This document shows positions 31,875-40,598 of a DNA stretch of 64,000 bases, piece by piece. Every line of letters begins with the position of its first letter. Position 1 is the stretch's first letter. The notes under the pieces were generated by a model that was not told the origin of the DNA, searched no databases, and was given only the letters and a program-made list of their open reading frames with translations. Position numbers and translations under genes: made by a program. The DNA comes from Paraburkholderia oxyphila NBRC 105797 (GTDB lineage: Bacteria; Pseudomonadota; Gammaproteobacteria; Burkholderiales; Burkholderiaceae), in assembly GCF_000685075.1 (NCBI RefSeq), contig NZ_BAYD01000003.1:186001-250000 (forward strand), given 5' to 3'.

Positions 31875-32939
31875 ATGCTTTCCGAATTCTCCCTGATCGA
31901 CCGTTATTTTGCGCGACGCGCACGCACGAACACGCGCCGCGCCGCGCTCGGCATCGGCGACGACTGCGCGCTCATCGCGCCCGCCGCCGGCGAGATGCTG
32001 GCCGTCTCCACGGACATGCTCGTGGAGGGCCGTCACTTTCTTCCCGATGTCGATCCTCGTGCGCTCGGCCACAAGGCGCTCGCCGTCAATCTCTCCGATC
32101 TCGCCGCGATGGGCGCCGCGCCGCTCGGCTTCACGCTCGCGTTCGCGCTGCCCAAGCCCCGCGAGGACTGGCTCGAGGCGTTCAGCGGCGGGCTTTTCGA
32201 GCTGGCCGACCGATACGGCTGCGAGCTGATCGGCGGCGACACCACCGCCGGTCCACTCAATCTGTGCATTACCGTGTTCGGCTCGGTCCGCCAGGACGAC
32301 GCGCTTCGGCGCGACGCGGCCCGGCCCGGCGACGACGTCTGGGTGTCAGGCACGCCGGGCGACGCGCGCGCGGGTCTCGGCGTGCTGCGTGGCGAGTGGC
32401 CACAAGTGCAAATCGACCGCGCCGACGCCGCCCATTTCCTCCGCGCGCTCGAATTCCCCGAACCGCGCATCGCGCTCGGTCTCGCGCTCGCGGGCATTGC
32501 GCGCGCGGCGCTGGACGTCTCCGACGGACTCGCCGGCGACCTGCTGCACATCCTCGAGCGCTCGCACGTGAACGCCGAGATCGACGTGGACGCGCTGCCG
32601 CTGTCCGCGGCGCTCGCGCGCCTGCCGCGCGCGCTACAGTTGCAGTGCGCGCTCGCGGGCGGCGACGACTACGAGCTCTGCTTCACGGCAGCGCAAGCAC
32701 AACGCGGGGCCGTCGAGGCAGCGGCGCAACAGGCGGGCGTGCGCGTGACGCGCATCGGTACAATAACTTCTCCCGATATGGCCGCATCCTCCGCATCGCC
32801 GGAGGCTGCCGTTGCGGCCCAGGACGGCGCGCACGCAAAGCACAAAGCGCAAGCGTGGCCGGCCATCGCATGGCGCGACGCGTCCGGTGCGCCGCTCAAC
32901 CTGACGTTGCAAGGCTTCGATCACTTTCATGCAGACTGA
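31875..32939 (+). CDS. thiL: Thiamine-monophosphate kinase
   Basis: Phosphorylates thiamine monophosphate to the diphosphate cofactor, used here by transketolase among others. The 354-residue protein starts MLSEFSLIDRYF and has the metal-binding GIGDDCALIAP, STDMLVEGRHF, NLSDLAAMGA, LIGGDTTAG and DVSDGLAGDL motifs of ThiL. About 35 residues near 300-335 are an Ala-rich insert compared with E. coli. The start at 31875 is used; the frame is open upstream with no ribosome site. The stop overlaps pgpA by 11 bp, showing translational coupling. Confidence 0.95.
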   Translation: MLSEFSLIDRYFARRARTNTRRAALGIGDDCALIAPAAGEMLAVSTDMLVEGRHFLPDVDPRALGHKALAVNLSDLAAMGAAPLGFTLAFALPKPREDWLEAFSGGLFELADRYGCELIGGDTTAGPLNLCITVFGSVRQDDALRRDAARPGDDVWVSGTPGDARAGLGVLRGEWPQVQIDRADAAHFLRALEFPEPRIALGLALAGIARAALDVSDGLAGDLLHILERSHVNAEIDVDALPLSAALARLPRALQLQCALAGGDDYELCFTAAQAQRGAVEAAAQQAGVRVTRIGTITSPDMAASSASPEAAVAAQDGAHAKHKAQAWPAIAWRDASGAPLNLTLQGFDHFHAD

Positions 32940-33519
32940 CCCTACGCCCTCGCCCGCCGACAAACTCGCGACGGCCGGCCAGCCCGCCTCTGCCGGCGTG
33001 AGCGGCGCGAGTACCGGGAGCGCCGCGCCCAAGGGGCCGCGCCGCGCCGACGCGCCGTTCATGCTCACGCATCCGCTGCACATCATCTCGCTCGGCTTCG
33101 GCTCCGGACTCTCGCGGCTCGCGCCGGGCACAGCCGGCACGCTCTTCGCGTGGGCGGCCTTCGAGGTGCTCAACCGCTACTTCACGGTGATCGACTGGGG
33201 CGTCCTGATCATCGTGGGCTATCTCGCCGGCATTGGCATCACGGGATACACCGCGAAGATGCTGCGCACCGAAGACCCCTCGGCCATCGTCTGGGACGAG
33301 ATCGTCGCGTTCTGGCTCGTGCTGCTGATGATCACGCCCATCGACTTCATGAGCAAACTCTGGGCGTTCCTCGTCTTTCGCTTCTTCGACACGGTGAAGC
33401 CGCCGCCCATCCGCTATCTCGAGCGGCGCTTCAAGGGTGGCTTCGGCATCATGCTCGACGACCTAGTTGCCGCGTTCTTCACGCTGCTCGTGATCGCGCT
33501 CTGGCGCATGTCGGTCTGA
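32929..33519 (+). CDS. pgpA: Phosphatidylglycerophosphatase A
   Basis: An inner-membrane phosphatase making phosphatidylglycerol. The 196-residue protein has about 45 extra low-complexity N-terminal residues, then the PgpA core: HIISLGFGSGLSRLAPGTAGT, the acidic WDEIVAFWLVLL, and FRFFDTVKPPPIRYLERR, with three to four membrane helices. The start overlaps thiL; a second possible start is the internal Met at about residue 45 (MLTHPLHIIS), which would match the usual length of about 165. The thiL-pgpA pairing is common in proteobacteria. Confidence 0.93.
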   Translation: MQTDPTPSPADKLATAGQPASAGVSGASTGSAAPKGPRRADAPFMLTHPLHIISLGFGSGLSRLAPGTAGTLFAWAAFEVLNRYFTVIDWGVLIIVGYLAGIGITGYTAKMLRTEDPSAIVWDEIVAFWLVLLMITPIDFMSKLWAFLVFRFFDTVKPPPIRYLERRFKGGFGIMLDDLVAAFFTLLVIALWRMSV

Positions 33520-33626
33520 GCGCCGCGCAGGCCGCCACCGCCACGCCCCCAGAAGGAAAGCCACCAGGAACGCAGCCGGGAACGCAACCAGCATCACAAC
33601 CGCCACACCGCCACGGACACTCACCC

Positions 33627-34127
33627 ATGCCTACCGATTCGGTCGTTCACCAACTCGCCATCCGCGCGGGCAACAAACTGCGCGACGCCCGGCTCATGCT
33701 CGCCACCGCCGAGTCCTGCACCGGCGGCATGGTCGCTACCGCCATCACCGACATTTCGGGCAGCAGCGGCTGGTTCGAACGCGGCTTCGTCACGTATTCG
33801 AACCAGGCGAAGACGGAGATGATCGGCGTGCCCGCCGATCTCATCGAAAAGCACGGCGCGGTGAGCGAGCCGGTCGCGCGCGCCATGGCCGAAGGTGCGC
33901 TGCGCAACAGCCGGGCACAAATTTCGCTCGCCATCACGGGCGTGGCCGGCCCAGGCGGCGGCACACCGGAAAAGCCGGTGGGCATGGTGTCGTTTGGCTG
34001 GAGCAACCGGCTGCACACCAGCGTCGAGACGCTGGTCTTCAAGGGCGACCGGGAGCAGATCCGTGTGCAGGCCGCCGTGCACGCGCTGCGCGGGCTGCTG
34101 GCACTGATCGACGAAAAGGAACGCTGA
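33627..34127 (+). CDS. pncC: Nicotinamide-nucleotide amidohydrolase (CinA C-terminal type)
   Basis: Deamidates nicotinamide mononucleotide in the pyridine-nucleotide salvage cycle. The 166-residue stand-alone CinA C-terminal domain has the active-site TAESCTGGMVATAITD, the GWFERGFVTYSNQAK strand and ITGVAGPGGGTPEKPVG. The ATG at 33627 is the family start; the frame open from 33150 is a shadow of pgpA. It follows pgpA after 107 bp and is probably in the same transcript. Confidence 0.94.
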   Translation: MPTDSVVHQLAIRAGNKLRDARLMLATAESCTGGMVATAITDISGSSGWFERGFVTYSNQAKTEMIGVPADLIEKHGAVSEPVARAMAEGALRNSRAQISLAITGVAGPGGGTPEKPVGMVSFGWSNRLHTSVETLVFKGDREQIRVQAAVHALRGLLALIDEKER

Positions 34128-34159
34128 GGACGTCTGGCCTCCTCGAACGCCGGACGTCC
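34128..34159. other. Hairpin directly after the pncC stop
   Basis: GGACGTCTGGC and GCCGGACGTCC form an 11-bp stem with one wobble pair and a 10-nt loop. There is no T run, so it may be an mRNA-end stabiliser or a weak terminator between pncC and the cupin gene. Confidence 0.55.
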
Positions 34160-34227
34160 GGAGATGACCTACCCTACCGGAACCCGACAGCTTCGTGCGA
34201 TCGACAAGGACCAGGAGGCCCGAATCC

Positions 34228-34794
34228 ATGACCACTGCGAAGTCAACCGAGCCGGCGAGCGCCGGCGGCCCCGTCGACGAGCTGATCCGCCGCTTCGGGC
34301 TCGAACCCCATCCTGAAGGCGGCTACTACAGCGAGACCTACCGTTCGGACAAGCTGATCCGCCGCGACGGCGCGCCGGCCACCGACGGGGCGCGCACCGC
34401 CTCGACCGCCATCTACTTCCTCCTCGCGAACGGCGCCTATTCGGCCTGGCACCGCATCCGGTCGGACGAACTGTGGCACTTCTACGCGGGCTCGCCCATC
34501 GAGATCCATTCGATCGATGAGCGTGGCGTGCTTTCCACGCGCAAGCTCGGCCATGCGCTCGACCATCCAGGCACGGTTTTTCAGGCGGTGGTGCCCGCGG
34601 GACACTGGTTCGCGGCGCGCTGCTGCGATCCGTCCACGTATGCGCTCGTGGGCTGCACGGTAGCGCCGGGGTTCGAGTTCAGCGAATTCGAGATTGCGGA
34701 TGTGAATGCGCTGGCCGAAAAGTATCCGCTGCATCGGGCGATCATCGAGCTATTCGGCAAGCCGGCCATGGTCGCGGCCGCGAAGAAGGACTGA
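34228..34794 (+). CDS. Cupin protein of the DUF985 family
   Basis: A 188-residue protein with the DUF985/cupin_5 pattern: ELIRRFGLEPHPEGGYYSET, TAIYFLLANGAYSAWHRIRS, DELWHFYAGSPIEIH, VVPAGHWFAAR and the closing GCTVAPGFEFSEFEIAD. These proteins have a double-stranded beta-helix and no established role, though a sugar epimerase-like fold has been seen in relatives. The start at 34228 follows AGGAGG at ideal spacing. It is the last plus-strand gene after thiL-pgpA-pncC and precedes the hairpin-rich gap. Confidence 0.88.
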   Translation: MTTAKSTEPASAGGPVDELIRRFGLEPHPEGGYYSETYRSDKLIRRDGAPATDGARTASTAIYFLLANGAYSAWHRIRSDELWHFYAGSPIEIHSIDERGVLSTRKLGHALDHPGTVFQAVVPAGHWFAARCCDPSTYALVGCTVAPGFEFSEFEIADVNALAEKYPLHRAIIELFGKPAMVAAAKKD

Positions 34795-34853
34795 GCGCTC
34801 CGCTTCGGGAGCATGAGTGGCCTTGCCGCCACGCCCGTTCGAACACCGTCCAC

Positions 34854-34890
34854 AAAAAAGAAGCGGCGCTCCAACCCGAGGACGCGCCGC
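34854..34890 (-). terminator. Intrinsic terminator reading leftwards
   Basis: A GCGGCGC...GCGCCGC stem, extended by TCC/GGA, with a T-rich tail on the minus strand (A run at 34854-34859 on the plus strand). No minus-strand protein gene ends here: pyrF ends at 35348 and has its own hairpin. It implies a separate minus-strand transcript. Confidence 0.7.
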
Positions 34891-35060
34891 AAAAGCCCTG
34901 CCAAATGCGGATGGTCGCGCCGACCGTCCGCGCACGCTCCCTACAGCGTGTTCCGTCGAACCGCCGCCTGACAGGCGGCGATCTCCATTCGTCGATTGAA
35001 AACGAAATGTTTGCCTGACTGAATTGCCCGCTCGCCGAAGCGAGCAAAGGCAACCCGTGC
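34854..35060 (-). ncRNA. Candidate structured small RNA, minus strand
   Basis: Read on the minus strand, this gene-free stretch is a row of stem-loops. TTGCC/GGCAA (35024-35053) encloses GCTCGC-TTCG-GCGAGC with a stable cUUCGg loop. An imperfect CATT-CGT/ACGAAATG stem covers 34986-35009, and CGCCGCCTG/CAGGCGGCG covers 34962-34980. CACGCT/AGCGTG covers 34933-34950, and an 11-bp GCGGA-GGTCG stem covers 34907-34931. The end is a terminator, GCGGCGC/GCGCCGC (34863-34890), followed by TTCTTTTTT. No open frame fits. This is inference from base-pairing only; no Rfam family was recognised. Confidence 0.42.
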
Positions 35061-35082
35061 GCTGACTGCCGTGCCGGGCGCC

Positions 35083-35220
35083 TACCCATGCCCGCAGCAG
35101 AACCGCGATGGGTAAGCGTAGGAAATTCGGAGTCCTTCCTACAGCTCGTCAGCGATTACTACGGATATTACTGATGGAATGTCGGAGGTCGAATAGGAAT
35201 TCTCTTAATTATTTAAGAGA
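35083..35220. repeat. Three further inverted repeats, AT-rich at the right
   Basis: TACCCAT (35083-35089) pairs with ATGGGTA (35108-35114). GTAGGAA (35118-35124) pairs with TTCCTAC (35136-35142). TCTCTTAA and TTAAGAGA (35201-35220) form a perfect palindrome with a 4-nt spacer. The segment 35190-35245 is much more AT-rich than its surroundings and could hold a promoter for the candidate RNA (TTAAATAAT-like on the minus strand). Confidence 0.6.
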
Positions 35221-35310
35221 AACAAGGAAATATCTTAATTTTGACGCGAGGAGACAGATACCAATCTGAACGTCTCCGGCCGCGCGATTCACGTCGACCT
35301 GAGACATTCA

Positions 35311-35341
35311 AGCGGTCCGGCGCGATGTGCGCCGGACCGCT
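35311..35341 (-). terminator. Strong hairpin after pyrF
   Basis: AGCGGTCCGGCGC pairs over 13 bp with GCGCCGGACCGCT around a 5-nt loop, 7 bases beyond the pyrF stop. The following sequence is only mildly T-rich. Confidence 0.75.
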
Positions 35342-35347
35342 CCCGCA

Positions 35348-36163
35348 TCAGCGATACGCGTTGATCTTGTCGCGCGTCTGTTCAGCTGCCTTTGCCGCCG
35401 CCTGCGCATAATCCTCGTCCTTGCTCGCATAGATGATTGCGCGCGACGAGTTAATCAGCATGCCCGTGCCGTTGGCCGTGCGGCCGGCCTTCACGGTTGC
35501 CTCGACATCGCCGCCTTGCGCGCCAATGCCCGGAATCAGCAGCGGCATGTCGCCGACGAGCGCCCGCACCGTCTCGATTTCCTTCGGAAACGTCGCGCCC
35601 ACCACGAGCCCGAGCTCACCGCTCGCATTCCACTTCTGCGCCGCGAGCGACGCCACGACCTGATAGAGCGGCTTGCCGTCGGTGGTCAGGAACTGCAGGT
35701 CGGAGCCGCCGGGGTTCGACGTGCGGCACAGCACGATCACGCCCTTGCCCTTGTGCGCGAGCCACGGCTCGATGGAGTCGTAGCCCATGTAGGGGTTGAC
35801 CGTCACGGCGTCGGCCTTGAAGCGCTCGAAGGCTTCGCGCGCGTACTGCTCCGCGGTGCTGCCGATGTCGCCGCGCTTGGCGTCGAGGATCACGGGCAAG
35901 CCCGGATGCTTGTCGTGGATATGCGCGATCAGCGCTTCGAGCTGGTCTTCGGCGCGGTGCGCGGCGAAGTAGGCAATCTGCGGCTTGAACGAGCACGCAT
36001 AGGGCGCCGTGGCGTCGACGATGTCGCGACAGAACTCGAAGATCGCGTCGCTGCGGCCCGCCAGCGCGGCCGGGAATTTCGTGGGCTCGGGGTCGAGGCC
36101 GACGCACAGCAGCGAGCCGGTGCGCTGCCAGGCGGCGTCGAGGGTCTGGATGAAGGAGGTCAT
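35348..36163 (-). CDS. pyrF: Orotidine 5'-phosphate decarboxylase, type 2
   Basis: The last step of UMP synthesis. The 271-residue protein belongs to the longer PyrF group found in Burkholderiales, actinobacteria and myxobacteria: [28 protein letters not shown], the catalytic [33 protein letters not shown] and [13 protein letters not shown]. The lysine and aspartates of DAKRGDIG form the active-site charge network. Complete, with an ATG start. Downstream of the galM-like gene on the same strand after 45 bp. Confidence 0.97.
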   Translation of the reverse strand: MTSFIQTLDAAWQRTGSLLCVGLDPEPTKFPAALAGRSDAIFEFCRDIVDATAPYACSFKPQIAYFAAHRAEDQLEALIAHIHDKHPGLPVILDAKRGDIGSTAEQYAREAFERFKADAVTVNPYMGYDSIEPWLAHKGKGVIVLCRTSNPGGSDLQFLTTDGKPLYQVVASLAAQKWNASGELGLVVGATFPKEIETVRALVGDMPLLIPGIGAQGGDVEATVKAGRTANGTGMLINSSRAIIYASKDEDYAQAAAKAAEQTRDKINAYR

Positions 36164-36208
36164 GATGAAAACTCGCGGCGAGCCGTTGAAAGGAAAACGG
36201 CGCGTATT

Positions 36209-37405
36209 TTACCCGGCTTGGGAAGCACTGCCGCGCCGCGGCGCCCGTCGCCGCACGCCACGTGTGCCCTGGCGGTGCGGATTCGCCGCCGCGCGCATGT
36301 CCATGCGCTCGACCGTGAAGCTGAACGTGCGCACGAGCCGCTCGCCGTGGCCAAGCACGGTCATGCCGTGCGCCCCGCCGCCGCCTTCGAGATTGACCGC
36401 GTTGATCGGATGATCGACCGGCTCGAAACAGAAGAAGCGCTCGCCAGGCGGCGTGTAGAGCACGTAGTAGTCGGTGTTCGCGCAGATCGAGAGCGAGAGC
36501 CGGCGCCGCTCCCAAACCACGGCCGCGCGGCCGCTCCAGCCGCTGAAGGCGTGGTTCACCATCTGCGCCGGCAGCGGATACGCCACGCCGAACTGCCATG
36601 CGGGCGGCGCGGGCACGTGGCGCACCGGCAGCCAGTCGGCGCCCGAAAGCCACAGGCCGCTCGCCGGCGCCGAAAGCTCGGTGCTCGTGTCGCGCGCAAG
36701 GAACGGATGAACGCCAAGACCGAACGGCAGCGCCTCGCGCCCCGTGTTCTCCACTTCGAGCGTCATGACGAGCGTCGCGCCATCGAGTGCATAGGTCAGT
36801 TCGGCGCGATAGGCGTAAGGATCGCCGCCGCTATGATCGAGCACGAGGCGCACGCGTTCGCGATCGGCTTCTTCGACGGCCCAGTGCGCGAGCCACCCAT
36901 CGCCATGGATCGGCAGCGGCTCGCTCGCCCGGTTACGCGGCACTTCGACGTCGCGTCCACCAAAGTGAAAGCGCCCCTCGCCGATCCGGTTCGAATACGG
37001 CAGCAGCGGGTAGCAGGCGAGCTCGTTCGGATCCATGCGCGCGCTCACGCGCTCGCAGCGTCGAAACACCGGCTCGAGCGCCCCCTCGCTGCGCCAGTCG
37101 AAACGCGTGATGCCGCCGCCCAGTTGGGGCGCGACGTCGAGTCTCAAATACGCGTTCGCGAGCGTCACGCAGGACACGTCGCTCGTCCCCGCCGCGCCGA
37201 TCGCCACCGCCGAAGTACTCGGCCCCGCCATGACGGGATGGGTGGCGGCCTCGAGGCGCGCGCGCCGCGCGGCGGCGGGTGAAGCCGCCGATACAGCCGA
37301 TGCAGCCGATGCGGATGAGGCGCCAGACGGTACGCTCGCCGCGCTCGCGGCTGGGTTCAGGGTGGAACGGGGGGATCGACGCACAGCGGAATTCGCGACA
37401 CTCAT
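36209..37405 (-). CDS. Aldose 1-epimerase-like protein
   Basis: A mutarotase-fold protein of 398 residues from ATG at 37405 (AGGAG upstream). The first 75 residues are low-complexity (Ala, Ser, Arg). The epimerase domain then runs from about 78 to 375, with LDVAPQLGGGITRFDWR, ACYPLLPYSNRIGEGRF, the catalytic histidine in PLPIHGDGWLAHWAVEE, FGLGVHPFLARD, and the glutamate in FCFEPVDHPINAVN. It interconverts alpha and beta anomers, supplying the anomer used by the dehydrogenases encoded upstream. The C-terminus is Arg-rich. The low-complexity N-terminus makes the exact start uncertain. Confidence 0.87.
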   Translation of the reverse strand: MSVANSAVRRSPRSTLNPAASAASVPSGASSASAASAVSAASPAAARRARLEAATHPVMAGPSTSAVAIGAAGTSDVSCVTLANAYLRLDVAPQLGGGITRFDWRSEGALEPVFRRCERVSARMDPNELACYPLLPYSNRIGEGRFHFGGRDVEVPRNRASEPLPIHGDGWLAHWAVEEADRERVRLVLDHSGGDPYAYRAELTYALDGATLVMTLEVENTGREALPFGLGVHPFLARDTSTELSAPASGLWLSGADWLPVRHVPAPPAWQFGVAYPLPAQMVNHAFSGWSGRAAVVWERRRLSLSICANTDYYVLYTPPGERFFCFEPVDHPINAVNLEGGGGAHGMTVLGHGERLVRTFSFTVERMDMRAAANPHRQGTRGVRRRAPRRGSASQAG

Positions 37406-37746
37406 GAAATGCTCCTGGAGAGGCATGTTCGATTGCCGCCGCAACAGGCGGCTCACCGGTGGCCTGTCGGCGTTGTGCTCGCTCATGGTGATGGCTGTGC
37501 ACAGGCCAGCGGCCGCTTCTTGTGTTCGCCCTTCTCTTCCTGGTCGTTCTGGCCGCCCTGGTCATCACGGGCAAGGCCGACTGCGCACTTCCGATGGACT
37601 GCATCTGTTGCCGAACTACAACGACTTTGCGTGCGCACGCGGGTGGGTGATCTCCACCGCGGCTCGCGCCGCCGCCGATGGCCACGCGCGCACGCCACCT
37701 TGCGAAACGATTGCAAGACCCTTCATGCAACGTTTAGTGCACCGCA
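37406..37746. other. Gap between lactonase and epimerase genes
   Basis: 341 bases, both neighbours on the minus strand. No open frame with coding character. The right part has a repeated TTGCA/TTGCAA motif (on the minus strand TTGCATGAAGGGTCTTGCAA near 37709-37728), possibly promoter or regulator related. Nothing firmer can be said. Confidence 0.4.
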
Positions 37747-38682
37747 TCAATTGCGCCGATGCCCCTGAAACAGCGGTTCGGCAAGGCCCACGCGGCCGAC
37801 TCGGACTGCAAAGACGCCGCCGGCATGCGGTTCGTGCGCGAGCATGGCCTCCTCCATTTCGGCCCGCGCGCTCGTCACATAGAGCGTGTCCAGCAGCGCA
37901 CCGCCGAGCGTAACGCAGCTTGGCTGCGCTGTGGGAATCTTTACGCGCTCGGTTTCCCTGCCATCGGCGCCGTAGCGCACCACGCGCTCGCCGCCCCATT
38001 GCGCGTTCCACAGGCCGCCTTCGGCATCGACGGTCGAGCCGTCCGGCACGCCGGTCTCATCGGTCAGCACGACGAAGGTGCGTTCGTTTGCAATCGTTCC
38101 ATCCGCGCCATAGTCGCATGCGCATATCTCGCGCGTGAGCGAATCGCAGTAATACATGGTCGAGCCGTCCGGGCTGAACGCGATGCTGTTCGAGATCGCG
38201 GGCGCGGGCAGCGGCAGGCGCTCGAGCGTGAGATCGTGATTGAGGCGGTAGAAGCCGCCGATCGCCTGCATCGGCGCGCCTTCGTACTTCGTGCCGAACA
38301 CGAAGCGGCCCTGGCGATCGCAACGCCCGTCATTGAGGCGCGTGGGCACGCCCGGCTCGACCTCGACGATGGTGTCGATCGCGCGCGTTTCCAGGTCGAA
38401 GAAGGCGAGCCGCGATTCGAGGCCCAGCAGCAGCGTGCGTTCGTCCTCGCACAGCGCGAAGCACGCGAGGCGCTCCGGCATGTCCCAGCTCACGTGCTTG
38501 GCGTCGCGTGCGTCGTAGCGAGACAGGCGCTTGCCTTCGATATCGACCCAGTAGAGCCGGCCGCTGCGCGCGCACCATGTCGCGCCTTCGCCCAGCTCGC
38601 ATTTCGCGTGCACGAGCAGTTCGGCCACCGCTTCGTCCGCGGACTTGTCCGCCGCACCTTTTTCAGAAGCGCCGTTCGTCAT
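37747..38682 (-). CDS. SMP-30/gluconolactonase-family sugar lactonase
   Basis: A six-bladed beta-propeller lactonase of 311 residues that opens the aldonolactone made by the preceding dehydrogenase. Family marks are the metal-binding glutamate in CELGEGATWCARSGRLYWVD, TRLNDGRCDRQGRFVFGT, AISNSIAFSPDGSTMYYCDS, and the aspartate of VPDGSTVDAEGGLWNAQWGG. Position in the cluster suggests galactono- or arabinonolactone. The ATG at 38682 overlaps the stop of the upstream dehydrogenase by 4 bp, showing coupled translation. Confidence 0.9.
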   Translation of the reverse strand: MTNGASEKGAADKSADEAVAELLVHAKCELGEGATWCARSGRLYWVDIEGKRLSRYDARDAKHVSWDMPERLACFALCEDERTLLLGLESRLAFFDLETRAIDTIVEVEPGVPTRLNDGRCDRQGRFVFGTKYEGAPMQAIGGFYRLNHDLTLERLPLPAPAISNSIAFSPDGSTMYYCDSLTREICACDYGADGTIANERTFVVLTDETGVPDGSTVDAEGGLWNAQWGGERVVRYGADGRETERVKIPTAQPSCVTLGGALLDTLYVTSARAEMEEAMLAHEPHAGGVFAVRVGRVGLAEPLFQGHRRN

Positions 38683-39518
38683 GCCCAGCCTCCGTCCACC
38701 ACGATGTCCTGTGACGTGATCATGCGGCTGTCGTCGGCCGCGAGAAAGAGCGCCATGCGCGCGAGGTCCGCGGGCAGCAGCTCGGCGTCGATGCACTGGC
38801 CGCGCTTGATGGCTTCGCGGCCCTCGTCGTCGAGCCACAGGCGACGCTGCTTCTCCGTCATCACCCAGCCCGGGACGAGCGAGTTCACACGGATGCCGTA
38901 GCGTCCGAGGTCCTTCGCGAGCCCGCGCGTGAGGCCCTGCACTGCCGCTTTGCTCATCGTGTAGACCGGCATTTCAGGCTGCTTGAGCATCCAGCTGATC
39001 GAGCCCAAATTGATGATCGAGCCCGCACGCGCGGCTTTCATGTCCTCGGCCACGGCCTGCGCCGCGAACAGCTGATGCCGCAAGTTCACGGCAACGCCTG
39101 CGTCGAACGACTCGGGTGTGACTTCCGCCAGCGTGTGGCGGCGGTCGTTCGCGGCGTTGTTCACGAGCACTCCGATGGCCCCGAGTGCCGCCTTCAGGTC
39201 CGCGATGGCGGCGCGCAACGAAGCAATGTCGGTGAGATCGCACGACACGAACACGGGCTTGTGCCGCGAGTCCCCGAGCGAATCGGCAAGCGCCGTGCCC
39301 GCGCTCGTGTCGATGTCGAGAAAGCCGACGCGCGCGCCCTGCGCGGCGAAGTGCTCGACGAACGACGCGCCAATGCCGGTCGCGCCGCCCGTGATGAGGA
39401 CGACACGGTCCACAAGGCTCGGATAGCGCGCGAAGCTCTCGTGCGCGTGGCGCGCGTTTGCGTCGGCAGATGTGGCAGGTGTAGCTGGTGTAGCTGGTGT
39501 ATTGGCGGACGACGACAT
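38679..39518 (-). CDS. Short-chain dehydrogenase, probable D-galactose/L-arabinose 1-dehydrogenase
   Basis: An SDR protein of 279 residues with the cofactor motif ITGGATGIGASFVEHF, an acidic residue in FLDID (favouring NAD), NNAAN, and the catalytic Ser/Tyr/Lys set (LGSIS...VYTMSKAAV). It couples by a 4-bp overlap to the lactonase and follows the sugar importer, so it most likely oxidises the imported aldose to its lactone. The start at 39518 follows GAGGAG; the frame is open to 39551. The N-terminus has a Thr-Pro-Ala repeat. Which sugar it prefers cannot be read from sequence. Confidence 0.86.
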   Translation of the reverse strand: MSSSANTPATPATPATSADANARHAHESFARYPSLVDRVVLITGGATGIGASFVEHFAAQGARVGFLDIDTSAGTALADSLGDSRHKPVFVSCDLTDIASLRAAIADLKAALGAIGVLVNNAANDRRHTLAEVTPESFDAGVAVNLRHQLFAAQAVAEDMKAARAGSIINLGSISWMLKQPEMPVYTMSKAAVQGLTRGLAKDLGRYGIRVNSLVPGWVMTEKQRRLWLDDEGREAIKRGQCIDAELLPADLARMALFLAADDSRMITSQDIVVDGGWA

Positions 39519-39537
39519 CGTCAAAGGCTCCTCATCT

Positions 39538-40575
39538 TCAATCGCGCGCACCGCGGTTCTTCAACTGGTCGAGCAGCACCGCCGCAAGCAGGATCGCGCC
39601 ACGCACGAGGTACTGATAGAACGCGTCGATGTTGAGCAGGTTCATCACGTTCTCGACCGTGCCCATGATGAGCACGCCGATCACGACGCCCGAGATCGTC
39701 GCGCGTCCGCCCAACAGCGAGACGCCGCCCAGCACGCATGCGGAAATCACGTTCAGCTCGAAGCCTTCGGCGGCGTTCGGCTGGCCCGAGGTGATACGCG
39801 AGGCGAGGATGACCCCTGCGAGCGCCGTCACCGCGCCCTGGATCAGGAAGATCCACACGCGCGTGCGTTCGACCTTGATGCCGGCGAGGCGCGAGGCTTC
39901 CGGATTGCCGCCAATCGCAAGCGTGTTGCGCCCATACACGGTCTGATTGAGCATCACGCCGAACACGATGAAGCAGACGAGCGTGACCCAGATCGGCAAC
40001 TGCACGCCGAAGAACGACGCCGTGCCCATGGCAATGAAGGTATCCGAGGACACGCCCACCGCCTGGCCATGCGAGACGATGAAGCCGAGCCCGCGCACGA
40101 TCTCCATGGTGGCGAGCGTGGTGATCAGCGCATTGATGCGCAGATACGCGATCACCGCGCCATTCACGAAGCCGATCGCGGCGCCCGCGGCTACCGCGGC
40201 GACGATCGCAATGAAGGTGTTGTTCGTGGCGTTGAGCACCATCGCGCAGAGCACGCCCGCGAAGGCGACCGTCGAGCCCACGGAAAGGTCGAAGTCGCGT
40301 GAGGCGAGGCAGAACATCATCGTGCAGGCCACCATGCCGATCTGCGAGATCGACAGCGCGAGGCCGAGCATGTTCTCGATCGAGAAGAAGTGGTCGACCG
40401 TCAGCGACATCGTGATGAACATGATCGCGAAGATCACGATGAGGCTGTAATCGGTGATCTGCTGCCACCACTTCTGCTTGTCGCTGCTCTTGGGAATCAG
40501 CGCGTCGGCGGCGCTTTGCGCCACGCTCTTCGCTGCATCGGCGGCGTCGGCCGCCAGGTTCTCTCTGGCTTGCAT
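39538..40575 (-). CDS. araH: ABC sugar importer permease, AraH type
   Basis: An inner-membrane permease of a ribose/arabinose/galactose-type importer, 345 residues with about ten hydrophobic segments. It closely follows E. coli AraH: MVACTMMFCLASRDFDLSVG, LRINALITTLATMEIVRGLG, YGRNTLAIGGNPEASRLAG, ISACVLGGVSLLGG and GTVENVMNLLNID. The ATG at 40575 has GGGGAGGAG upstream. A start at 40602 that overlaps the araG stop is also possible. It follows araG by 23 bp. Confidence 0.93.
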   Translation of the reverse strand: MQARENLAADAADAAKSVAQSAADALIPKSSDKQKWWQQITDYSLIVIFAIMFITMSLTVDHFFSIENMLGLALSISQIGMVACTMMFCLASRDFDLSVGSTVAFAGVLCAMVLNATNNTFIAIVAAVAAGAAIGFVNGAVIAYLRINALITTLATMEIVRGLGFIVSHGQAVGVSSDTFIAMGTASFFGVQLPIWVTLVCFIVFGVMLNQTVYGRNTLAIGGNPEASRLAGIKVERTRVWIFLIQGAVTALAGVILASRITSGQPNAAEGFELNVISACVLGGVSLLGGRATISGVVIGVLIMGTVENVMNLLNIDAFYQYLVRGAILLAAVLLDQLKNRGARD

Positions 40576-40598
40576 TTCAGTCACTCCTCCCCGTCCAC

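Noticed and set aside
34854..35220. Naming the hairpin block as 6S RNA
   Set aside because: I could not see the expected closing stem and central bubble with confidence, nor an adjacent marker gene for 6S; left as an unnamed candidate.
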